Source: Candidatus Wildermuthbacteria bacterium
GTDB taxonomy: Bacteria; Patescibacteriota; Minisyncoccia; Minisyncoccales; UBA10102
Length of the DNA stretch: 32,562 bases
Assembly (NCBI GenBank): GCA_016203455.1
Contig: JACQMR010000009.1
Coordinates: forward strand, 70,524 to 103,085
Direction of reading: 5' to 3'
Position numbers and translations under genes: made by a program. Of the stretch, positions 12,556 to 21,613 are shown piece by piece (position 1 is the first letter of the stretch; each line of letters starts with the position of its first letter). The notes beneath the pieces are model-generated. The model saw only the letters and a program-made list of their open reading frames with translations. It was not told the DNA's origin and did no database searches.

Positions 12556-13377
12556 TTACAGCGCGTAGGAGTCAGTCGTTTTTTTGAGCAACCCGTCTTT
12601 TACAAGATCATTGAGTATTTCTTGAGATGAGAATGTTGAGTTTTCTTTTGTAAGTTCTTGTTCCAAAAAGTTCCGTACTTTTTGCGCGGGGAGTTTGTCG
12701 CGCGGGGAATTGAGAAGGAGTTTTACAACCTTGGTTCTAAACGATCTGAAAGACCCTTCAAATTTGTTTTGTTTGTCATAGTGTTTGCTTTGCCTGTTTA
12801 TTTTTTTGTTTTTGAGAACCATGGCGCCGTAATCAAACAGGGCGTAATGCCACCGTCTTGAATCTTTTTTCCAAACTGCTTTTTGGGCAACGGGCAAAAT
12901 CTCCGAATCGGCGACATTATGGCGTTTTGGGAAAAAGAAATGGAGATACACCCTGCGAATGTTTGTGTCTAAAAACGCCTCTGTATTTCCAAAAGCAAAA
13001 CACGCAACCGCGCGGGCGGTGTACGGGCCAATGCCGGGGAGCGTTTGCAAGGTTTTTGGATCTCTTGGCAGTGAACTTCCAGATAACCGATGCGCGGTTT
13101 CTTTGAGAAATTTTGCCCTTCTCCAATATCCCAGGCCCTGCCAAACCTTAAGTAGTTTTTTGTCTTCAGCTCTGGCGAGTTTTTTTATAGTTGGAAACGC
13201 TTTGAGAAATTCTTTGTATTTTGGCAGTACTCTTGAAACCTGGGTTTGCTGGAGCATAATTTCAGACACCAGAATTTTGTACGGGTCTTTTGTATTTCTC
13301 CACGGCATACTTCTGCGGTTGGTTTTGTACCAATCCAAAATGATTTTTTGAAACTTTTGCAGAGTCATCTGTCCCAT
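12556..13377 (-). CDS. mutY: MutY-type A/G-specific adenine glycosylase lacking the Fe-S cluster
   Basis: About 273 aa. HhH-GPD base-excision glycosylase fold: PWRNTKDPYKILVSEIMLQQTQV with the catalytic Glu, the hairpin LPGIGPYTARAVACFAFG and LDTNIRRV with the catalytic Asp. It removes adenine opposite 8-oxoguanine. The four cysteines that normally bind a 4Fe-4S cluster after DLGAM are missing: DYGAMVLKNKKINRQSKHYDKQ follows, and the whole protein has one cysteine, in AVACFAFG. The C-terminal NUDIX-like 8-oxoG domain is also absent and is replaced by about 70 residues with a winged-helix flavour. Start ATG 13377 or 13368 (MTLQKFQ); a TATAAT at 13381-13376 fits leaderless initiation at 13368. 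The track start at 13446 reads through an inverted repeat and overlaps the leuS promoter region. Confidence 0.85.
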   Translation of the reverse strand: MGQMTLQKFQKIILDWYKTNRRSMPWRNTKDPYKILVSEIMLQQTQVSRVLPKYKEFLKAFPTIKKLARAEDKKLLKVWQGLGYWRRAKFLKETAHRLSGSSLPRDPKTLQTLPGIGPYTARAVACFAFGNTEAFLDTNIRRVYLHFFFPKRHNVADSEILPVAQKAVWKKDSRRWHYALFDYGAMVLKNKKINRQSKHYDKQNKFEGSFRSFRTKVVKLLLNSPRDKLPAQKVRNFLEQELTKENSTFSSQEILNDLVKDGLLKKTTDSYAL

Positions 13378-13386
13378 TATATCCTT

Positions 13387-13409
13387 AAAACTTAGTTTAA
13401 CTAAGTTTT
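13387..13409. repeat. Inverted repeat between mutY and leuS
   Basis: Perfect 10-bp arms AAAACTTAGT / ACTAAGTTTT with 3-nt loop, in the divergent control region of mutY and leuS. It could be a shared operator or a terminator-like hairpin. Confidence 0.6.
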
Positions 13410-13482
13410 TATAAGAATGGACAGGAGTGTGAAAAGGGGCTACCATAAACCATTGATTATTGAAGATATCGGCGGTAAAAAT

Positions 13483-15933
13483 ATGGACAACTACGCCCCA
13501 AAAGACATAGAGAAAAAATGGCAGGAAAAGTGGGAGGAACAGGGGTTGTATAAAGCGGAAGACGGATCAAAAAAGCCCAAATGCTATGTGCTGGACATGT
13601 TTCCGTATCCTTCGGGTTCTGGGCTTCATGTGGGTCATGTAGAGGGATATACGGCAACGGATATTTATTCCAGGTTCAAGAGAATGCAGGGGTATAATGT
13701 TTTGCATCCCATGGGGTGGGACGCGTTTGGTTTGCCCGCCGAAAACTACGCCATAAAGAGCGGAGTGCATCCAAAAGAAACTACTGAAAGCGCGATTAAA
13801 ACATTTACCAGGCAAATCAAATCCTTGGGTCTTTCGTATGACTGGAGCAGGGAGATTGGCACTCATACCCCGGAATATTACAAATGGACGCAGTGGTTTT
13901 TTTTGCTTTTGCACAAAAATGGTCTGGCGTATAAAGCAAAAGCAAATGTAAACTGGTGTGATTCGTGCAAGACCGTGCTTGCAAACGAGCAGGCGGAAGG
14001 CGGGGTATGCGAGCGATGCAAAAATCCGGTGGCGCAAAAGGAAATGGAGCAGTGGTTTTTTAAGATCACGGATTTTGCGGAGGATTTAATCAAAGATTTA
14101 GACGGCGTGGACTGGCCCGTATCCACAAAGCTGAATCAGAGGAATTGGATCGGCAAAAAAGAAGGGATTAGTATTGTCTACGAGATTGAAGGGGTGGATG
14201 AAAAAGTTGTATGTTTTACAACACGACCGGATACAAATTTTGGCGCGACATTTATTGTTCTTGGAGCGGAGCATCCGCTCGTTGAAAAAATTACGATACC
14301 AAAATATCAGAACGAAGTTCAATCGTATGTAGAAAAAACTCTTGGGCAAACCGAAGAAGATCGTATTATTCAGGGGCGAGTGAAAACAGGAGTATTTACG
14401 GGGAGATATGCGATTAACAATTTAAACGGGAAGAAATTGCCGATTTGGGTTAGTGACTTTGTGCTTGGATATATTGGAACAGGAGCCGTTGTTGGTGTGC
14501 CTGGGCACGACATGCGCGACTTTGAATTTGCAACGGCGTTCGGCATCCCCGTGGAGCGGGTCGTAATCGCGTCCGATGGAGACGCTTCTTTGATTACGCG
14601 CGCGGAACAGGTGCAAGAAGCAGAAGGGGAAATGGTGAATTCAGAATTTCTTGACGGTATGGATATCCATGAGGCGAAAGAAAAAATGATGGATTACCTG
14701 GAAGAAAAAAGGTGGGGGAAGCGAGTAACGACCTATCATTTGCGAGATTGGCTGGTTTCGCGCCAGAGATATTGGGGCGCTCCCATTCCCATTGTGTATG
14801 ATCCTGAAGGCAAGGCGCATCCGGTGCCGGAAGAACATCTGCCGTGGGTTTTGCCCGCCGATGTTGAGTTTAAGCCCACGGGGTATTCGCCTTTGGCTGA
14901 CTCCAAAGAGTTTGCGCAAAGAACCGAGAAAATTTTTGGCAAGGGATGGAAACCGGAAGTAGATACCATGGACACATTTGTGTGTTCTTCCTGGTATTAT
15001 TTTCGTTTCGCGGACCCCGAAAATAAAGAGGAGTTCGCGGGGAAAAAGGCGATTGAACAGTGGCTTCCGGTGGATATGTATGTGGGGGGCGCCGAACATA
15101 CGGTTCTGCATTTAATGTACGCGAGATTTTTTACAAAAGCGCTGAAAAAATTCGGGTATGCGAAGTTTGACGAACCGTTTTTGAAATTGCGCCACCCGGG
15201 AACCATTCTGGCTCAAGACGGCAGGAAAATGTCCAAATCTTTGGGCAATGTCATCAATCCAGACGAAGTGATTGAGCAATACGGGGCTGATGCCTTGCGG
15301 TTGTATGAAATGTTTGTGGGGCCATTGTCTGACGCTAAGCCCTGGAATACAAAAAACATTGTGGGAGTCAAGCGATTTCTAGAAAAAGTGTGGCGCTTGC
15401 GAGAGAAAGCAAGAGCGGGTCATAAGGATTCTGCCGAATTGGAATACGCGGTTCATTTTGCGGTGAAAAAAGTGGGAGAAGATATGGAGGCGTTTGGATG
15501 TAACACCGCGATCAGCCAGTTAATGATTTTAGCTAACGCAATGGAAAAAGAGGAGGCAATAAGCGAAAGCGCGTGGGAGTCGTTTCTTTTGTTGTTAGCC
15601 CCCCTTGCTCCCCATATTGCGGAGGAATTGTGGTTCCTTCTAAAAACTATCCTTCCACGCTGGTCAGGGCAAGTAAACTATAAACTAGAAACTAGCATTC
15701 ATGTCCAGTCCTGGCCTCAATACGATCCAGCCGCGCTTATGAAAAAGAAAGCGCGCATAGTTGTGCAGGTAAACGGCAAGGTGCGAGATGCCATAGATGT
15801 TGCTCGGGGCGCAGACGAGGAGCAGGTGAAAAACCTCGCGTTATCAAGTGAAAAGGCGCAAAAGTGGCTGGCGGGGAAGATCCCCGTAAAGTTTATCTAT
15901 GTGCAAGATAAGTTGCTGAATATTGTTGTATAA
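13483..15933 (+). CDS. leuS: Leucyl-tRNA synthetase
   Basis: 816 aa from ATG 13483, where the family-typical opening MDNYAPKDIEKKWQEKWEE begins; the 22 extra residues of the track start are not family-like. HIGH motif as PYPSGSGLHVGHVEGY; zinc-type insertion WCDSCKTVLANEQ...CERC; CP1 editing domain with TTRPDTNFGATF and GTGAVVGVPGHDMRDFEFA; class signature SSWYYFRFADP; KMSKS in DGRKMSKSLGNVINP; C-terminal helical domain and ARIVVQVNGKVRDAI. Near 15640-15695 an in-frame AT-rich insertion (LLKTILPRWSGQVNYKLETS) precedes SIHVQSWP. It charges tRNA-Leu, two of which lie in this window, and so feeds the Leu attenuator logic. Confidence 0.96.
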   Translation: MDNYAPKDIEKKWQEKWEEQGLYKAEDGSKKPKCYVLDMFPYPSGSGLHVGHVEGYTATDIYSRFKRMQGYNVLHPMGWDAFGLPAENYAIKSGVHPKETTESAIKTFTRQIKSLGLSYDWSREIGTHTPEYYKWTQWFFLLLHKNGLAYKAKANVNWCDSCKTVLANEQAEGGVCERCKNPVAQKEMEQWFFKITDFAEDLIKDLDGVDWPVSTKLNQRNWIGKKEGISIVYEIEGVDEKVVCFTTRPDTNFGATFIVLGAEHPLVEKITIPKYQNEVQSYVEKTLGQTEEDRIIQGRVKTGVFTGRYAINNLNGKKLPIWVSDFVLGYIGTGAVVGVPGHDMRDFEFATAFGIPVERVVIASDGDASLITRAEQVQEAEGEMVNSEFLDGMDIHEAKEKMMDYLEEKRWGKRVTTYHLRDWLVSRQRYWGAPIPIVYDPEGKAHPVPEEHLPWVLPADVEFKPTGYSPLADSKEFAQRTEKIFGKGWKPEVDTMDTFVCSSWYYFRFADPENKEEFAGKKAIEQWLPVDMYVGGAEHTVLHLMYARFFTKALKKFGYAKFDEPFLKLRHPGTILAQDGRKMSKSLGNVINPDEVIEQYGADALRLYEMFVGPLSDAKPWNTKNIVGVKRFLEKVWRLREKARAGHKDSAELEYAVHFAVKKVGEDMEAFGCNTAISQLMILANAMEKEEAISESAWESFLLLLAPLAPHIAEELWFLLKTILPRWSGQVNYKLETSIHVQSWPQYDPAALMKKKARIVVQVNGKVRDAIDVARGADEEQVKNLALSSEKAQKWLAGKIPVKFIYVQDKLLNIVV
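15640..15695. repeat. AT-rich in-frame insertion in leuS
   Basis: CTAAAAACTAT ... AAACTATAAACTAGAAACTAG, a low-complexity segment placed between the conserved AEELW and SIHxxSWP blocks; it adds roughly a dozen residues. Confidence 0.55.
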
Positions 15934-15948
15934 TGCGATAGCTGGCAG

Positions 15949-15999
15949 TTGACAGAGAGCGTGGGGGAATATATAATGCGATTGTAATAAACTGTAATA
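15949..15999 (+). promoter_or_regulatory. Consensus promoter and operator repeats of the second TA pair
   Basis: TTGACA (15949), 17-bp spacer, TATAAT (15972), all consensus. Two direct repeats TGTAATA (15983-15989, 15993-15999) lie between the -10 and the antitoxin ATG, spaced one helical turn: a likely RHH operator. Confidence 0.85.
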
Positions 16000-16004
16000 C
16001 ACAT

Positions 16005-16220
16005 ATGCGATCTATCATCAATATATCCCTTCCCGGCGAGTTCAACGAAATTATTGAAAAAGAAGTGAAAAAAAGGCGTTACGCGAGTAAGAGCGAATTT
16101 TTTCGCGCCCTTCTGCGGGCATGGATAGAGGGAAGATTGCTTTCTGATCTTCATGAAAGCAAGCGGGAGTTTGAGGCAGGAAAAGGTAAATTGCTTCGTT
16201 CTCTTGCCGATCTGGATTGA
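16005..16220 (+). CDS. CopG/RHH-type antitoxin
   Basis: 71-aa ribbon-helix-helix protein: strand RSIINISLPGEF, helices NEIIEKEVKKRRYASKSEFFRALLRAWI, then a toxin-binding tail rich in charged residues. It stands first behind a consensus promoter with direct-repeat operator sites and 2 nt before the toxin gene. It should repress its own promoter and neutralise the toxin. Confidence 0.87.
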   Translation: MRSIINISLPGEFNEIIEKEVKKRRYASKSEFFRALLRAWIEGRLLSDLHESKREFEAGKGKLLRSLADLD

Positions 16221-16222
16221 GT

Positions 16223-16498
16223 ATGAAGATTCAGAAGATTTATTATTCAAGCAAGTTTGAGAGGGAGTACAAAAAACTTCCAGCGGCTGTGCGAGAAACA
16301 GCAAAAACCAAAGAAGCTTTGTTTAGGATAAATCCATTTGACCCGTCCTTAAAGACCCATAAGCTGAAAGGAGGATTGCGCGAGTTCTTTTCATTTTCAC
16401 TTAGTCATCGGTATCGTATTATTTTTGTTTTTGGGAAGACGGGGATTGCGCATTTCTATTCTGTGGGCGACCACTCGGTTTATCAATTATTTGATTGA
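16223..16498 (+). CDS. RelE/YafQ-type mRNA interferase toxin
   Basis: 91 aa from ATG 16223 (the track uses a TTG two codons earlier that overlaps the antitoxin stop). RelE-superfamily pattern: YSSKFEREYKKLPAAV, DPSLKTHKLKGGLREFFSFSLSHRYRIIFVF and the C-terminal VGDHSVYQLF, close to YafQ-like toxins that cut mRNA on the ribosome. glmS begins 4 nt after its stop with no visible terminator or good promoter between, so the toxin-antitoxin promoter probably also drives the amino-sugar genes. Confidence 0.87.
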   Translation: MKIQKIYYSSKFEREYKKLPAAVRETAKTKEALFRINPFDPSLKTHKLKGGLREFFSFSLSHRYRIIFVFGKTGIAHFYSVGDHSVYQLFD

Positions 16499-16501
16499 TA
16501 T

Positions 16502-18334
16502 ATGTGCGGAATTGTTGGATATATTGGAAAGCAAAAAAATATAAAGATCGGGCTGGACGCATTAAAACGGCTGGAATACCGCGGGTATGATTCTGCCGGC
16601 ATGGCGGTATATAACCAGGAAAAAAAGCGCGTGGATCTGGTTCGTTCGGTTGGCCGCGTCGCGAATTTGGAAGCAAAACTTGAAGGCATGGGGTTGGAGG
16701 GCAGTCCGTTTTTGTTCTATACCCGCTGGGCAACGCACGGAGCGGCCACCGAGGAAAACTGCCATCCGCACAGGGACTGCAAAGACAGCATGTTTGTTGT
16801 TCATAACGGCATTATTGAAAACTACCTTGAACTGAAAGAAAGACTTGTTGCCAATGGCCATGAATTTCGTTCAGAAACCGATACCGAAGTAATTCCCCAT
16901 CTTCTTGAGGAATTTTTTACTGGTAATTTGGAAGAGGCGGTGCGTAAAGTTGTGCCTTTGTTGCGCGGCGCGTTTGCCCTGGCTGTCATCTCGCGGGACG
17001 ATCCCCAAAAACTTGTGGCTGTAAGGTTTTCCGCTCCTTTGCTCATTGGCGTTGCCGAGGGAGAATATCTTGTTGCTTCAGATCCTTCCGCGGTTGTAAC
17101 GCATACGGACAAGGTTATATATCTTGAAGACCGCGAAATTGCCGTTTTGACTCCTTTGGGATTTGCCATTGAAGATTTTTCGCGCCGCGCGATTGAAAAG
17201 GCAATGAGCACTATTGATTGGAATGTCCAAGACGCGCAAAAAGGAGGGTACGAGCATTTCATGCTTAAAGAAATTATGGAGCATCCAGAGAGCATTACAA
17301 ACGCTCTGCGCGGAAGATTGAATACGGAGGAAGGGTTGGCGTTGCTTGGGGGGCTGGACGCGCATAAAGAAACGATGCGGGGAATGGAACGGGTTCAGGT
17401 TTTAGCTTGCGGCAGTGCGTATCTCGTAGGCCGCGCCGGAGAGTATATGCTTGAAGAATGCGCGGGTATGCCGGTTGAGGTTGATACCGCTTCGGAATTT
17501 AGGTACAGAAAGCAGGCATTTGATTCAAAAACCCTTTCCGTTTTTATTTCTCAATCCGGAGAAACCGCAGACACCATCGCCGCGCTCAAAGAAGTAAAAG
17601 AAAAAGGCGGTTTTGCTTTGGGCGTGGTGAATGTCGTGGGTTCCACGGTGGCGCGGGGCGTGGACGCGGGCGTGTACGCCCATTCGGGTCCCGAAATAGC
17701 GGTAGCCGCTACCAAATCCATTACGGGACAGCTCGCGGTTATGGCTCTGCTTTCCCTGTTTTTGGGGCGGCAACGGCAGATGTCTTTGGATGCCGGAAAA
17801 CAGATCGCGCGAGAGCTTGCTTCTTTGCCGGACCTCGCGAAAAAGATTTTAGAAACCGGGGAACATATACGGGGTATCGCGGAAAAGTACAAGACATGCC
17901 GCAACTTTTTTGTGATTGGCAGAAAATACAGCTTGCCGGTTGCCTTTGAGGGAGCTCTGAAGTTAAAGGAGGTTGCGTATGTTCACGCGGAAGCGTTTGG
18001 AGGAGGGGAGTTAAAACACGGGTCTCTCGCGTTGATTGACGAGGGGTTTCCAACCATAGCCGTTGTTCCTTCTGATTCCGTGTATGAAAAGATGATTTCA
18101 AATATCCAGGAAATCAGGGCAAGAAAGGGGCCGGTCATAGCGATAGCAACCGAGGGGAACGATGCCATCGGGCAATTCGCCGACGATGTCATGTATATTC
18201 CAAAAACTCTGGAAATGCTTTCGCCCGTTCTTTCCGTGATACCTTTGCAGTTGTTTGCCTATTACGCGGGAGTTCTGCGTGGTTGCGATGTGGACAAGCC
18301 AAAAAATATAGCAAAATCCGTAACAGTGGAATAA
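16502..18334 (+). CDS. glmS: Glucosamine-6-phosphate synthase (isomerizing)
   Basis: 610 aa, normal GlmS length. It makes glucosamine-6-phosphate from fructose-6-phosphate and glutamine, the first step to UDP-GlcNAc and cell wall. N-terminal class II glutamine amidotransferase with Cys2 as nucleophile after Met removal (MCGIVGYIG), then RWATHG and DTEVIPHLL; two SIS sugar-isomerase domains with ACGSAYL, SQSGETADTIAAL and the loop AVAATKSITGQ; C-terminus ends KPKNIAKSVTVE. Gaps to the toxin gene and to the next gene are 3 nt each. No glmS ribozyme is possible here because there is no 5' leader. Confidence 0.97.
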   Translation: MCGIVGYIGKQKNIKIGLDALKRLEYRGYDSAGMAVYNQEKKRVDLVRSVGRVANLEAKLEGMGLEGSPFLFYTRWATHGAATEENCHPHRDCKDSMFVVHNGIIENYLELKERLVANGHEFRSETDTEVIPHLLEEFFTGNLEEAVRKVVPLLRGAFALAVISRDDPQKLVAVRFSAPLLIGVAEGEYLVASDPSAVVTHTDKVIYLEDREIAVLTPLGFAIEDFSRRAIEKAMSTIDWNVQDAQKGGYEHFMLKEIMEHPESITNALRGRLNTEEGLALLGGLDAHKETMRGMERVQVLACGSAYLVGRAGEYMLEECAGMPVEVDTASEFRYRKQAFDSKTLSVFISQSGETADTIAALKEVKEKGGFALGVVNVVGSTVARGVDAGVYAHSGPEIAVAATKSITGQLAVMALLSLFLGRQRQMSLDAGKQIARELASLPDLAKKILETGEHIRGIAEKYKTCRNFFVIGRKYSLPVAFEGALKLKEVAYVHAEAFGGGELKHGSLALIDEGFPTIAVVPSDSVYEKMISNIQEIRARKGPVIAIATEGNDAIGQFADDVMYIPKTLEMLSPVLSVIPLQLFAYYAGVLRGCDVDKPKNIAKSVTVE

Positions 18335-18337
18335 CGC

Positions 18338-20644
18338 ATGGAATTTACGCCGCCTATTAAAAATTTGAGAACTCATATCGCGGTTCTGGCAAAGAAATAT
18401 CCCGCCAGAGCCGCGCTTTTGGCATGCGATGAGGAGGGGGGTATCGTAAAGACGATTTCCTATAAAGATGTGGAACTGTTCACGGAACGGATCGCGTCTG
18501 CGCTGGCGTCTTTGGGGGTCAGGTCCGGGGGGGTTGTCGCGCTCGCCCTGCCAAACTGCGTAGAACTGATTTTGATAAGCTGGGCGGCATGGGCCGCGGG
18601 TATCATTACCGTGCCGTTGGATGTGAGGCGGGATACCGCGAAAGAGTACGCGTATAAAATGAAGTTGACCGGCGCGACCCTGCTGGTCTTAAAAAAGGAT
18701 TTGGTTCCAAAAGCAGAGCAAGGACACCTGGCGAATATCGCAAAGATTATAGACGCGGACGAGTTTTTTCATACGCGAGCGCGGAACGCGCCGCCCGTTG
18801 TTTGGGCAAAAGATTTGCTTCATACCGCTTTGTTTTTGTTTACTTCCGGCACCACAGCTTTGCCAAAAGGCGCGGAACTTACGCTTTGTAATCTTGTGGC
18901 GAACGCTGACGGCATTGTTGACTGGCTGAATATAAAACAAACGGACAGATTTTGCGCCCTTCTGCCTTTGTATCACATTAACTCAACCACATTTTGTTTA
19001 TCTTCTTTGCTGGCCGGCGCGGGAATAGCGGTGCCTCCGCAGTATTCAAACTCTCGTTTTTGGCAACAATTGGCAAAGACAAGAAGCACTTTTACATCCA
19101 TTGTGCCTACCATTTGCTATGACCAGCTTTCCAGGCAAAAAGAATATGTTTTGGTAAAAACCAAGCTCCGCGTTTCAAGAATTCAGATTGGGTCTTCTCC
19201 GGTGGTTGCCAGCGATGTTTTGGAGTTTATGAAGCTGTACGATATTCCTTTGTTTCAGGGATACGGTCAGACAGAAACCGCTTTGCGGGTTACCGGAGTT
19301 CCCATGGGTCTTGAGCAAAAGACATACGCAAAACTCGTGCGTGACAACAGCGTGGGAGCGGCAATGAAATGGGCGGAAGTGGTTGTCATGGACAAGCAAG
19401 GCAATATATTGAAAGAAAAACAAGAGGGACAGATCGTCTCGCGGGGTCCGGTTGTCATGAAGGGGTATCTTAAAAACGATACCGCGAACAATGAGGCGTT
19501 TCTCAACGGCTATTTTCTTACGGGAGACATAGGGTATTGGAAGACGATGCAAAAGACAAAGTTTTTTTTCCTGAAAGGCAGGGCGAAAGAGATTATTATC
19601 AAAGGAGGCGTAAATTTATCTCCTGTTGCCATTGAGGACAAGTTAAAAAGGATTAACCGGCATATTGACCAGGTATTCGTGGTTGGGGTTCCAGACAGAA
19701 GGTACGGAGAAGAACCCGGGGCTGTCATCTGCTGGAAAAAGACGGGGAAATCCCAAAGAGACCTGGAAACCGCGTTAAAAAACCAGCTGTTGGGCGCTCC
19801 AAAATATCTTGCCCCCGTTGAGAGGCCGCAATATATCGCAACTATTGACGCGACTGCCTTGCCTGTTACCTCTACGGGTAAGGTGCAAAGGTCCGTGCTA
19901 AAGACCTCTATTCTTGCGTCTGCGTTTCAGTCCATTCATGAGATTTCGCGGAGCGGGGGGCATAGATTCTTGCGTTTGAATGAGAATCAAAAGTCCTTCA
20001 TGGCGCAAGCATTGCAGTTAGTAAACTATTGCTGGAGTCCTCTTGTTACGGAAGCGTCTGACTTTCTTAATCAGGTGCGGCACGGCACGGTTATCATTGC
20101 GGTTGATGCGAAAGATGTTGTCCGGGGCGCGCTTGTTCTTTTGCGGGTTTCTTTGCGAAAGAACGAATTGAGGCGGATGACATATAGTCAGGTTATGAAA
20201 AAGTTCGCGCCCGGGCGGAGCAATGCAAAACCAAACGCCGTGGTATGTGTTTCCATCTGCGTGTCCAGCTATAAAAGACCGGACGGTATTTCAAAAAAGA
20301 TTGTTGCCGATCCCGGGGCGGAACGCATGCTCGCGTATCTCCGTTCCGGGAAAGATATGGTGTATAATTTTCATCAAAAGCCGAAAGGGGGCATGTCTCG
20401 CGGGGCGGAATTGCTGGCGGCGCTGCCCGGTTCCAGGCCGGAGGACCAGATGTCATTGGGGTACAATCTTTTGTTGCGGTATCCTCCCGTTTCGCGCAAA
20501 ACGAGCATTGATATTAACGCGGACGCTTCTTTGGCTGTCCAGCTTATTGAGTGCGCGTTTCTTGTTGCGCAACAGGCGGGCATACAAGATGTCTTTGCTT
20601 TTTCGCGTCCCGCGGGCGCGTATGAGTTTTTTAAACAACCATGA
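18338..20644 (+). CDS. Acyl-CoA synthetase-like AMP-forming ligase fused to a GNAT-like domain
   Basis: 768 aa. Residues about 1-540 are an ANL-superfamily ligase: P-loop-like LFLFTSGTTALPKGAE, GYGQTETALR, LTGDIGYW, GRAKEIIIKGGVNLSP and the C-terminal lysine motif PVTSTGKVQRS. It should activate a carboxylic acid as acyl-AMP, then transfer to CoA or a carrier. Residues about 560-768 look like a GNAT acyltransferase fold: RGALVLLRVSL, AVVCVSICVSSYKRPDG, AELLAALPGSRPEDQMSLGYNLLLRYP, FAFSRPAGAYEF. A fusion of acid activation and N-acyl transfer in one protein would suit acylation of an amine, perhaps an amino sugar given glmS and GlmU-like neighbours; that is inference. yvcK overlaps its stop by 4 nt. 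Confidence 0.82.
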   Translation: MEFTPPIKNLRTHIAVLAKKYPARAALLACDEEGGIVKTISYKDVELFTERIASALASLGVRSGGVVALALPNCVELILISWAAWAAGIITVPLDVRRDTAKEYAYKMKLTGATLLVLKKDLVPKAEQGHLANIAKIIDADEFFHTRARNAPPVVWAKDLLHTALFLFTSGTTALPKGAELTLCNLVANADGIVDWLNIKQTDRFCALLPLYHINSTTFCLSSLLAGAGIAVPPQYSNSRFWQQLAKTRSTFTSIVPTICYDQLSRQKEYVLVKTKLRVSRIQIGSSPVVASDVLEFMKLYDIPLFQGYGQTETALRVTGVPMGLEQKTYAKLVRDNSVGAAMKWAEVVVMDKQGNILKEKQEGQIVSRGPVVMKGYLKNDTANNEAFLNGYFLTGDIGYWKTMQKTKFFFLKGRAKEIIIKGGVNLSPVAIEDKLKRINRHIDQVFVVGVPDRRYGEEPGAVICWKKTGKSQRDLETALKNQLLGAPKYLAPVERPQYIATIDATALPVTSTGKVQRSVLKTSILASAFQSIHEISRSGGHRFLRLNENQKSFMAQALQLVNYCWSPLVTEASDFLNQVRHGTVIIAVDAKDVVRGALVLLRVSLRKNELRRMTYSQVMKKFAPGRSNAKPNAVVCVSICVSSYKRPDGISKKIVADPGAERMLAYLRSGKDMVYNFHQKPKGGMSRGAELLAALPGSRPEDQMSLGYNLLLRYPPVSRKTSIDINADASLAVQLIECAFLVAQQAGIQDVFAFSRPAGAYEFFKQP

Positions 20645-21612
20645 AACTAAAATCCGCCGCTCAAGTTCGGGGCAAGAATATCGTTGTCATGGGAGGAGGC
20701 ACCGGAACCTACACCGTGCTTTCCGGATTAAAAAAATATCCGGTGAATCTTGCGGGCGTGGTGTCTATGGCAGACGACGGAGGGTCCACGAGAGTTATCC
20801 GGGAGGAATTCGGGATACTTCCTCCGGGGTCCGTGAGGCCCGCTTTGGTTGCCTTGTCTGATTCTGAAGAAACACTCGCGAAGCTTTTTTCATACCGGTT
20901 TGAGAAAGGGACGCTCAAGGGTCATAACTTCGGCAACCTGTTTATCACCGCGCTTACAGAGCAGTTGGGGAGTTTTGAAAAAGCATTGGAGGAAACCGGC
21001 CGCATTCTGCATATTCGGGGCAAGGTTCTGCCTTCCACCGCGGACAATGTCAGGTTGTGCGCCCGTCTTGAAGACGGAACTGTTGTAAAGGGGGAAGCGG
21101 AAATTGATGTGCCAAAACATAATCCCGACTTGAAAATCGTAAAGATATGGACGGAACCAAGCGCGAAAGCGTCAAAAAACGCCTTGGAGGCGATAGGCAA
21201 GGCAGATCTGATTGTCATTGGCCCCGGCGATTTGTTTACCAGTATTCTGCCGAATTTTCTCGCGCGCGGCATCTCCAATGCCGTGCGGAAAAGCAAAGCA
21301 AAAAAGGTTTTTGTATGCAATCTTATGACAAAACCCGGGGAAACCGCAGGTTTTTCCGTAAAGGACTTTGTCGCGTGGATTGAAAACTATATCGGGGAAG
21401 GAACGCTGGACTGGATTTTGGTAAATACAAAAAAACCAAGCGAAGTTCGCGTGAAAAAATACGAGAAAGCGGGCGCCCGCGCGGTACAATACGAAAAAAC
21501 CGATTTTACAAATGCGAGATTTGGCGTTATTCTAAAACCCTTGGCGCGACAAGAGGGATTTATACGGCACGATCCCGATGTATTGGCTCGGGTATTGTTG
21601 AAATTATTGTAA
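20641..21612 (+). CDS. yvcK: YvcK/GlmR-type gluconeogenesis factor (CofD-like fold)
   Basis: 323 aa. CofD/YvcK fold: NIVVMGGGTGTYTVLSGLKKYP nucleotide-sugar-binding N-terminus, VVSMADDGGSTRVIREEFGILPPGSVRPALVAL, GHNFGNLFITAL, TADNVRLCARLEDG and LIVIGPGDLFTSILPNF. In Bacillus and relatives this protein (GlmR) binds UDP-GlcNAc and stimulates GlmS; its place three genes after glmS in the same run supports the same role here. ATG overlaps the previous stop as ATGA. Confidence 0.93.
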   Translation: MKLKSAAQVRGKNIVVMGGGTGTYTVLSGLKKYPVNLAGVVSMADDGGSTRVIREEFGILPPGSVRPALVALSDSEETLAKLFSYRFEKGTLKGHNFGNLFITALTEQLGSFEKALEETGRILHIRGKVLPSTADNVRLCARLEDGTVVKGEAEIDVPKHNPDLKIVKIWTEPSAKASKNALEAIGKADLIVIGPGDLFTSILPNFLARGISNAVRKSKAKKVFVCNLMTKPGETAGFSVKDFVAWIENYIGEGTLDWILVNTKKPSEVRVKKYEKAGARAVQYEKTDFTNARFGVILKPLARQEGFIRHDPDVLARVLLKLL

Positions 21613-21613
21613 T

